DNA of 64,000 bases from Ailanthus altissimus (taxonomy: Eukaryota; Streptophyta; Magnoliopsida; Sapindales; Simaroubaceae): the NCBI GenBank assembly GCA_946807835.1, contig OX327696.1, positions 756,501 through 820,500 of the forward strand, written 5' to 3'. Below, one piece after another: positions 1-8,494 of the stretch. Within the stretch, counting starts at the first letter, position 1. Each line of letters starts with the position of its first letter. The notes below the pieces were generated by a model, which worked only from the letters and a program-made list of their open reading frames with translations, ran no database searches and had not been told where the DNA came from. A program made the position numbers and the translations under genes.

Positions 1-1797
1 AGCAGATTGCTGAAATTCGACCAAGCCAAGAAGACCTTGATAATGGAAGCAGTGATGACACCGAGCAAGAGATAACTCAAAGTTCTTGGCAAATTGGCAT
101 CTATCAACAACCAACAACAAAGGCCAAATATAAAGGAGCAGAACCTGCAATCCCTCAGTCTTATCCTCGAAGGTCAATAAGAATACGAAAGCCTAATCCT
201 AAATATGTTAATGCAGCTATGGCGAAAGAGGAAAATGTTAAGGAACCTGAGACTTTTAAAAAAGCATCACAGAGTTCTGAATGGATTAAAGCTATGAAAA
301 AAGAAATCATAGTGTTGGAGCGAAATCAAACTTGGAATTTAGTGCCAAAGCCAAAGGATGTGAAACCCATATCTTGTAAGTGGGTGTATAAGATCAAAAG
401 ACATCCTAATGAATCGGTGGAGAGGTATAAAGCTCGATTGGTAGCTTGAAGGATTTTCTCAACAGTATGGACTAGACTATGATGAAACGTTTAGTCCAAT
501 AGCCAAGATCACCATAGTACAAGTTTCACTTGCACTAGCAGCTAGCAAAGTTTGGATATTGTGACAAATGGACGTAAAGAATACTTTTCTACATGGAGAG
601 TTAGATCGAGAGATCTATATGATTTAACCAATTGGATTTGAAAGCAAATTTCATCTTGATTATGTGTGTAAATTGAGAAAGACCTTGTATGGATTAAAGC
701 AAACTCCAAAGGCGTGGTATGGTAAAATTGGAGAATTTCTAACATATGGTGGTTACTCTGTAGCACCAACTGATTCGAGCTTGTTCGTTAAAGCTAATGG
801 AAAGAAACTTGTAATTGTGCTAATATATGTGGATCACTTAATTATCACTGGAGATGATGAAGAAGAGATTCATCGAACAATAGAGAATTTGGCGGTTTTC
901 TTCCAGATGAAAGAGCTTGAACAACTTAAGTATTTCATTGGGCTCGAAGTCACTTGGACAATAGAAGTAATTTTTTTAAGACAACAAAAATATGCCAAAG
1001 ATTTGTTATAGAAGTTTGGGATACTAGAGTGCAAGCCTATCTTAATACCGTTAGAAGCCAAAGCCAAGTTGTACGGTCATGAAGGAAAGGATTTAGAAGA
1101 TAGAACTATGTATCGACAACTGGTAGGAAGTTTCATTTATTTGACATTGACTCGACTAGATATTTCTTATGCAGTTAGAGTAATAAGTTGATACATGCAA
1201 AATCCTAAAAAACCTTATTTAGAAGCAGCTCGACAGATATTGAGATATGTGAAAGGCACAATTGACTATGGTTTTTTCTATAAGAAAGACCAAAATCGTA
1301 AAATAGTTGGCTATTGTGATGCTGACTATGCTGGAGATTATCACACACGGCGTTCAACTATGGGGTATTTTTTCAAGATTTGTTCAGGAACAGTCTCTTG
1401 GTGCAATAAAAGGCAACCAACTGTATCATTATCAACTACTGAAGCTGAGTACAGTGCAGCAGCAATGACAGCTCAAGAAAGTACACAGTTGATGCAATTG
1501 ATGGAGGATTTACATCAGCCAAGAGATTATAAAGTGTCAATATATTGTGATAATCGATCAGCAATCTATTTGGTAGAAAATTCAATTTTTTATGCAAGAA
1601 CAAAGCATGTGGAGGTGCATTATCACTTTATCAAGGAGAAAGTTCTGCAAGAAGAAATTGAGTTACTGTATGTTAAGACCGAAGAACAAGTGGCTAATTT
1701 GTTCACAAAAAGTTTGGGTGTTAATAAGTTCAAAAACTTTTGCAGGCAACTCAACATGGTTAGAAGAACAGAAGTTAGTGTTGAGGGGGAGTATTAA
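1..1797 (+). pseudogene. Copia-1: degenerate Ty1/copia pol fragment (RT and RNase H), cut by window start
   Basis: The 3' part of a Ty1/copia polyprotein. The frame is open from base 3 to 449 (integrase-RT linker, then the start of RT with CKWVYKIKRH). A frameshift follows near 447-451, and the rest of RT and RNase H continues to 1797 in a second frame with in-frame stops at 562, 625, 1009 and 1189. Visible motifs are [24 protein letters not shown] and the RNase H strings [19 protein letters not shown] and [13 protein letters not shown]. The RT catalytic motif reads YVDH, not YVDD (835-837 is CAC), so even a repaired frame would lack a metal-binding aspartate. A polypurine tract (GAGGGGGAG) runs directly into the LTR. 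Gag and integrase would lie left of the window. Family assignment is firm; the lineage is not resolved. Confidence 0.93.
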
Positions 1798-2253
1798 AAT
1801 TACAATACCAAATTAAATTAATTACAATATCAAACCCAAGATTAAGCCCAAATATTTACAAGTCCAATTCTTGAAGTTTCTAGATTAGGTAAGATATTTT
1901 AAATTAATAATTAAAGAGATAAATATTATAAACTTATATGGTTAATAAATTTTTACGTTATTTTATTTGTGTGATTTTAATCTGTTGAAACTAAGTATAA
2001 ATACCCCCCCTATTTATTTTTGCAAATAAGCAAGTTAAGAATAAATAGTTGATCAAGTATTTGATCAATTGTTGAGAGTTTAGTGTGTTAGAGAGTTGAG
2101 CAAATAATAAGCTCAACAAAAAGTGTGTGAATGTTGAGTTGTGAGTGTTGTGTTAAAAGTGAGAAAGAGTGAGAGCTTCTAAAATTTGTATTATAAGTTT
2201 TGAGTTTGTTGTATTAATAAAAGTGTTCCATTTGTACTCAATTATTTTCAACA
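1792..2253 (+). repeat. 3' LTR of Copia-1 (462 bp)
   Basis: The LTR follows the polypurine tract. Its start (TATTAAAAT) is a G-to-A decayed form of the expected inverse of its end, ATTTTCAACA. It holds a TATA box (TATAAATA, 1996-2003) and a run of Cs just after it. A diverged copy of its right two thirds recurs at 62926-63221 and again at 63305-63470, which supports calling it a dispersed LTR and not local sequence. The 5' LTR is outside the window, so a target duplication cannot be tested. Confidence 0.85.
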
Positions 2254-2346
2254 TATAATACATGTTAATGATGTTTTTTTAGTCCTATAAAAATTTTAAT
2301 TTTTTGGTTTTTTAAGGTTATGCTATTGTTGAAGGAAGATCTTTAA

Positions 2347-3188
2347 GAGAACCCCCTCTTTCTTGTTGTGTCATCGGTATGGACAGGTGGGATTCGTAAC
2401 AATCAGAGGCCTTGGGACAATGAGGATCCAAGGGAATATGCAAATCAATGTGCAGTTCAGTGGCATCGGGTTTCAGTTTATCTAGAGAGGTGGGGAGGGA
2501 TTGTCATGAAGCATGTTGTTCCTAGGTGAGTCTTTTTCTTTTTTATTATTAATTTTTGAAGATTGTGGCCCGTGTTGATCTACTTATATTGGTTATAAGT
2601 GATGATTCATTTTGAAGTACTACATTCCATTTCTGTATTAGGCATCTATCACGAGCCTTTTGGCATGATAAAGTCATTCTTCATTGCATGTGGTATATAA
2701 GCAGTCTTGTCAGAATATTTTTGTTCTACTTATGAATTGCGGTCTTGTTCAGGTTATATTTATATGCTTTATTGAAATCCTAAAACCACCTGGTAGGGGA
2801 AATTATCTGTGCATGATCTATAATTGTTATATTAGATGATGCTCTGTGATGAAAAAGTAGTGTTTACCTTATTCTGCCTCGATAAAAAACTTTAATGTTG
2901 CAACATTTTTCCGTTTTCTCCTTGTTCAATTATTACTTTCATTGTTTTTCTGATTGTTTCACTTGTTGCTATTTTAAATATGCCTCAGTTATTTTGAATT
3001 TATATTTATGAATGTGTCTGACTTCAGTTGCAGGTCATGTGCATTTTGATCTTTGTCATGTTATTTTAATTATCGTATTTTTTGTAGGTCAATTTTATAT
3101 CTAGAAGGAAATTTGGAGCAAAAGATTTTCAATGATCCGCTAACTAACCTTGTCCAGCTTATAAGGGAGACTACTATTCATCATAATG
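2347..3188 (+). pseudogene. Two-exon fragment of an unrecognised plant gene
   Basis: Two exon-like pieces join in frame across a plausible intron. The first (about 2347-2525) encodes a Trp/Arg-rich stretch including RPWDNEDPREYANQCAVQWH and LERWGGIVMKHVVP. It ends CCTAG|GTGAGT. The intron is 2526-3087 and ends in TTTTTTGTAG. The second piece (3088-3188) begins in phase with SILYLEGNLEQKIFNDPLTN, continues LVQLIRETTIHHNG and reaches a possible donor (ATG|GTATTT). The frame is closed upstream by TAA at 2344, and I find no further exon, so this looks like a captured or orphaned gene fragment. I cannot name the family. Confidence 0.55.
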
Positions 3189-3638
3189 GTATTTATGTTA
3201 CTCTCTTCCATTACATTCCTTAGCCCAAAAATAAAGGAAAAGAAAAGAACGAAAGGAAAATTACTTTCTTCTATTGTTTATATAAATTGCTCATAGGATT
3301 TAAAGAATTAAGACCTGATACATATGGGATTTCTCTTTGTTAGAGTAATCCTTAGATATTAATTTCAGTGGTTTATATTATTAAGCATTTGAGTTTCACT
3401 GATGGATTAATTTATGAGTGATAAAGATATGCTCTAATTTGAAGGGAAGATTCCTCTCTACTTGACAAAACCATGTTCTAAATGTTACAGTGACACTTCA
3501 GTAGCAACATAACCTCTATGCCCTGTTTCAATCATATGCAACATGCAATTTACTTATGTATGCCACTTTCTTCTGTTATGAGATAGGATACTGTTTTTCA
3601 TCTTAGTCACCTAATAGAGACGTATAAATTCAGGTGCT

Positions 3639-3742
3639 GCAGCAGCTTTTATAAGGACAAAATGATTTTGCGTTTATCTTCAGTTACAGAGCAGCTGCTT
3701 TTATATGAACAAAATGATTTTATGTTTATCTTCAATTACAGA
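3639..3742. repeat. 52-bp direct tandem duplication
   Basis: Copy 1 is 3639-3690 and copy 2 is 3691-3742. Both start GCAGC and end TTACAGA, and both contain ACAAAATGATTTT. They differ at a few positions, so the duplication is not brand new. Confidence 0.85.
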
Positions 3743-4272
3743 GCTAATAAAGTCACTAATTAAATGATTTTATATGGATAAAAGGAGGAAGCTTTTATTT
3801 GTTTTATTTACAAAATTGCAAAGAGCATTCATACGAGACATGGGATGTTTTTTAATGGGTATTTAGTGCAACCGACTTGCGACTGAAAGTAGTTGATTTC
3901 ATATGACATGGCATTTCAATGACCTTTTGTTGTTTCTTTAAACAATCTCCATTGAGCGTGGACTGTATCTTTTCATTAATATATAGTATTTGTGCAAAAC
4001 ATGTTTATATGCCTTAACTGAGATTGAGGGGACTCTTAATATAAAGTGATGGAAATTAATATGTATGACATTTATATAAAACAATTAATATGCCGATAAC
4101 AATTGTAATCATGGGAGCCATTGCTGATATCCAAAACAGCCATTGGAGTCATGCTGGGAGACAACAGAACTCACCAGGTACCTAGTCAATTGGAGGAAAA
4201 TAAAGCCCTATAACAGTTGTGACCCACTTTACCTGTAAAAGCAATTAAGCTTAATTGGATGTTTTTTAATAG

Positions 4273-4420
4273 GTATGTATGCAAAAACCATTAATATATG
4301 TTGATTTTGTATTTTGCACCAGTTTATGGGCCATATCAATTGTTCATTGGGTATGTATGCAAAAACAATTAATATTTGTTGATTTTGTATTTTGCACGGC
4401 CATTTCAATCGTTCATTCTT
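4273..4420. repeat. About 78-bp direct tandem duplication
   Basis: Copy 1 (4273-4350) and copy 2 (4351-4420) both begin GTATGTATGCAAAAAC and share TTGATTTTGTATTTTGCAC and TCAATyGTTCATT. The second copy is about 8 bp shorter. Confidence 0.85.
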
Positions 4421-4867
4421 CCCAATATAATTCTTTACCCTGTAAGCTCAATATAATTCTTTATCCTATAAGCAAAAGGAGCTTCCTTCTCAATATAATT
4501 CTTTACCCTAAAAAATATCTTCTTCCTATATAAGGTTTCTTGACTTGACTCAATTCTTTCATGTATTACTAATAATAAACCTAAAATTCCAAGAAAATGA
4601 TTGATTTTATATTTCTCCTTGACATAGGCTTTAAAATTCACCGATATGGAAACAGTATAAAAATCTAATCTCTGTGCTTTATTTATATTCTTGCATTGAT
4701 TTCTTTTTGTGCATAAATATAATATTTATTTCTTTTCACCAATGTTCAAAATTATAATTATAAAATAAAATTGACAAAAAGTTTATGAATAAAGTACAAC
4801 AGCGCCAACAAGGAATTGGATAGGCATTGGCCACAAAAACAAACAAACAAACTAATCAAAACCATAT

Positions 4868-5704
4868 CTAACACAACTTCAATCTTTTGGGGTGCGGTTC
4901 CTTGTCTTCCTCTGCTTCATCTCCTTCATACAATAAATAGATTCCACATTCTTTCACCGCATCATGTTCTATCCGTGAACCATCAATATATTCAACATAG
5001 AACTGAAAAAATACCTCGTTTAAGGAACATTCTTATATCAAAATGTTCTTTGTAAAGTAAACCAAAAAATACATGATCTGACCGAACATCACCTATATTG
5101 GTCCTAAATCCAAAGTGTTGGGAAACCGCATCATTGCCATGACCTCCTTTTGTTTTACTCTTGTGTTCACAATGAACTCTCAATTACAAGTTATTATCAT
5201 GGTGTTCTTGAACAGATGCAATAGCGCATAAGTGAAAACCAACAAGTTTATCATTCCACCACCCCGATGGCAGATGCACGGTTATAGAAGATCCCTTACT
5301 TTTAAGGGCTAAACCACTCTGGGACTTTACTTCCAGGGAAATATATTTGGCTTATAACCGCTGAACAAACCTGTGCCCAAATAAAAATTATCAATTATTT
5401 TTAAGTAGTCGACCTTATAAACGATAATAATTAACATTATATAAAAGTAGATAATTAGACACCTTTAGGCGGATGCAGAATATTTGGATAAGCATTTTTG
5501 ACCATTTGACTAACCTTGACTGGTTCCAATTTCAAACAATTTCTCATGTCAATAATACCGCATAACGACCGAGTTGCGAATAATGATAAACTTGATAAAT
5601 CTTCAAGTGACGTGCAACCACTTGTACACATTTCATTGATACTGCATGGAAGCTTCGGTAAGCATTGAATTCTCTTACAATCACTTATTTTGAAATCTCT
5701 CAGC
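4868..5704 (-). pseudogene. Decayed 3' end of TNL1: last LRR segment plus post-LRR C-JID exon
   Basis: Beyond the premature stop at 5705 the gene is still recognisable. In a shifted frame the LRR exon continues to about 5463 (SIIHLSKLRDF, LPKLPCSINEMC, LCGIIDMRNCLKL), with a donor-like AAAG|GTGTCT. After a short intron an acceptor (GGCACAG) opens an exon at 5370. Its frame carries the C-JID hallmark FPGSKVPEWF, then an inserted base near 5312, a TAA at 5184-5186 and another frameshift near 5010. The exon ends in the usual family tail (KECGIYLLYE, EPHPKRLKLC) and a stop at 4868-4870. C-JIDs of TNLs such as RPP1 and ROQ1 help bind effectors. The joining phase of the last two exons does not fit, so at least one more indel is likely. 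Confidence 0.85.
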
Positions 5705-7693
5705 TTAGAAAGGTGTATGATGCTTTTGTGGTATTTCTCTTATGGCAGTGCCTTCAGCGTACAGCGTCGTCAACGATTCTAAATTTCCAAGTTCGTCGGG
5801 CAATCTCTGAAGTTTGGAGCAACCATTGACCATTAGAGTCCCAAGAGATTTCAAGTTGCAAAGACTACTTGGGAGACTTTCGAGGATTTTACAATCACAA
5901 AGATACAAGTACAATAGTTTCGATAAACATCCGATGGATGAGGGCAGTTCTTTGATTGCAGTTTCACTAACACTCAATATCTCAAGTGATTTCAAATTTC
6001 CTAATTCATCCGGCAATCTCTGAAGATTGCAGCAACCATTGAAATAAAGCCTCTTAAGAGATGTCAACTCACAAAGACTACTTGGGAGACTCTCAAGCAT
6101 TTCACAATAACCAAGGCCCAAGGTACGTAGTCTCCATAGACACCCGATGGATGAAGGAAGTTCTTTGATTGCAATTTCATCAGCATGCAGCTCCAACAAT
6201 GATTCCAAATTTTCTAATTCGTCCGGCAATCTCTGAAGATTGGAGCAACCACCGAGACCAAGACATTCAAGAGATTTCAACTTACAAAGACTGCTTGGGA
6301 GACTCTCAAGCTTTTTACAATTATAAAGATTCAAGGTATGTAGTCTCGATAGACACCCGATAGATGAGGGCAGTTCTTTGATTGCAGTTTCAGAAGCACT
6401 CAGCTGCTTCAATGATTCCAAATTTCCAAATTCATCGGGTAATCTCTGAAGATTGGAGCAACCACCGAGATAAAGAGTTTGAAGAGATTTCAACTCACAA
6501 AAACTACTTGGGAGACTCTCAAGCATTTTACAATCATGAAGGTCCAAGGTAAGTAGTCTCGATAGACGCCCCATAGATGAAGGAAGTTCTTTGATTACAG
6601 TTTCATCAGCATGCAGCATGAAAAATGATTCCAAATTTCCTAATTGGTCGGGCAATCTTTGAAGATTGCAGCAACCATTGAGCTCAAGTTTCTCTAGAGA
6701 TGTCAACACACAAAGACTACTTGGGAGACTCTCAAGCATTTTACAATTATAAAGATTCAAGGTATGTAGTCTCGATAGACACCCGATGGATGAGGGCAGT
6801 TCTTTGATTGCAGTTTCAGAAGTATGCAGCTCGAACAATGATTCCAAATTTCCTAATTCGTCGGGCAATCTTTGAAGATTGCAGCAACCATTGAGATTAA
6901 GTTTCTCTAGAGATGTCAACTCACAAAGACTACTTGGGAGACTCTCAAGCTTTTGACAATAACCAAGGCCCAAGGTACGTAGTCTCCGTAGACACCCGAT
7001 GGATGAAGGAAGTTCTTTGATTGCAATTTCATCAGCATGCAGCTCCAACAATGATTCCAAATTTTCTAATTCGTCCGGCAATCTCTGAAGATTGGAGCAA
7101 CCACCGAGACCAAGACATTCAAGAGATTTCAACTTACAAAGACTGCTTGGGAGACTCTCAAGCTTTTTACAATTATAAAGATTCAAGGTATGTAGTCTCG
7201 ATAGACACCCGATAGATGAGGGCAGTTCTTTGATTGCAGTTTCAGAAGCACTCAGCTGCTTCAATGATTCCAAATTTCCAAATTCGTCGGGTAATCTCTG
7301 AAGGTTGGAGCAACCACCGAGACAAAGAGTTTGAAGAGATTTCAACTCACAAAAACTACTTGGGAGACTCTCAAGCATTTTACAATCATGAAGGTCCAAG
7401 GTAGGTAGTCTCGATAAACACCTGATAGATGATGGAAGTTCTTTGATTGCAGTTTCCCTTATAGTCAACACTTCTATATCACAAGATGAGATCTCTGGAA
7501 AACTCTTCAGATTATAGCAACCTTGAAGATAAAGCTTTTTAAGAGATTTCGCATGAATGCTAGTTGGAAGACTCTTTAAACTCGTGCACGAAACTAACTT
7601 TAAGGTCTCAAGATTTATAGCCCGTGAGAGGTCTGGAAGTTTCATTAGCTGTTTAGAGCCACTGAGATCAATCTCTTTTAAATTAACAAAATT
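5705..7693 (-). CDS. TNL1 exon 4: leucine-rich repeats in eight 71-residue modules
   Basis: It encodes residues 628-1289. The acceptor is TTGGCAG|AATTTTG. After NLKEIDLSGSKQL and two irregular repeats, the exon becomes eight tandem 71-residue (213-bp) modules starting at about residue 734. Each module holds three LRRs marked by LESLPSSxC, CxNLQRLPDE and AIKELPSS. Such arrays form the effector-facing solenoid. Modules 1-3 match modules 5-7 almost exactly (see the 852-bp duplication). The final residues QKHHTPF come from a one-base insertion and are not family sequence. Confidence 0.93.
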   Translation of the reverse strand, partial: NFVNLKEIDLSGSKQLMKLPDLSRAINLETLKLVSCTSLKSLPTSIHAKSLKKLYLQGCYNLKSFPEISSCDIEVLTIRETAIKELPSSIRCLSRLPTLDLHDCKMLESLPSSFCELKSLQTLCLGGCSNLQRLPDEFGNLESLKQLSASETAIKELPSSIGCLSRLHTLNLYNCKKLESLPSSLCKLKSLECLGLGGCSNLQRLPDELENLESLLELHADEIAIKELPSSIGCLRRLRTLGLGYCQKLESLPSSLCELTSLEKLNLNGCCNLQRLPDELGNLESLFELHTSETAIKELPSSIGCLSRLHTLNLYNCKMLESLPSSLCVLTSLEKLELNGCCNLQRLPDQLGNLESFFMLHADETVIKELPSSMGRLSRLLTLDLHDCKMLESLPSSFCELKSLQTLYLGGCSNLQRLPDEFGNLESLKQLSASETAIKELPSSIGCLSRLHTLNLYNCKKLESLPSSLCKLKSLECLGLGGCSNLQRLPDELENLESLLELHADEIAIKELPSSIGCLWRLRTLGLGYCEMLESLPSSLCELTSLKRLYFNGCCNLQRLPDELGNLKSLEILSVSETAIKELPSSIGCLSKLLYLYLCDCKILESLPSSLCNLKSLGTLMVNGCSKLQRLPDELGNLESLTTLYAEGTAIREIPQKHHTPF

Positions 7694-8462
7694 CTGCCAA
7701 AAAGAAAAGAAAAGAAAGAAACACAGAAAAAGATTAATACGAATAATTAGTAATTGCGATATTGTTAAAAATTATATATTATTAATGATAGACTAACAAT
7801 AAATATTAGTGTAATGATAGACTAGCAATAAATATTAGTGAAATTACTAATTAGCCCTAAATATATTATTAAGATTACCCCATTTCTCATATTATTTTCC
7901 CAAAGCCAAAAAAAAAAAAATATATCAGACTAATATTAGTCAACCTTCATAGACTTTTGGCTTTTTAAAAGCAACAAAACAGAATATGATAATTTTAAAT
8001 TTTGATAAGAGAGTTGTTCAACATTACTCTAAGGGCATTATAAGTGATAGAAAATTCTCATGATGAAAACTGAAGGCAATAATTTCAATAGATATTTATC
8101 ATTGACCTTGAAGATATCTTAACACATTAAATACTATGCCTTCAAAATAAAATGCCATCTATTTTTCTTCTTTTCATATAACTTTAAGAATCTTGAGTTT
8201 GGCATATTTGTGAAAGTAGAGAGATACAAGTGTATCTCTTTAATTTTAAACATATCTAGAGAGATGCACTAGACCAGATAATCCATAATGGTCAAACTTT
8301 TTAACAACTATTAACATAAGAAAAAAAACCTTAAAATTTTTAACACGTAAAATATTGTATATATTTATCATATTTGTCTTTAAAAAAAATTAGACTATAT
8401 GTGTTTATGATTATCTATGAGATGTTATATTTGATGTAAGGGTTCATCTCTTTTAAATTAGC

Positions 8463-8494
<32 letters not shown>

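Larger units (their letters stand above)
3189..4867. other. Non-coding AT-rich spacer downstream of TNL1
   Basis: No coding frame with recognisable motifs. It contains the two short tandem duplications listed separately (3639-3742 and 4273-4420) and, at about 4425-4510, three spaced copies of an AATATAATTCTTTAyCC motif. The right edge abuts the decayed C-JID tail of TNL1. Confidence 0.6.

Noticed and set aside
6169..7215. Two identical 64-codon plus-strand frames (6169-6363, 7021-7215)
   Set aside because: They are antisense shadows of the duplicated LRR modules; identity reflects the 852-bp duplication.
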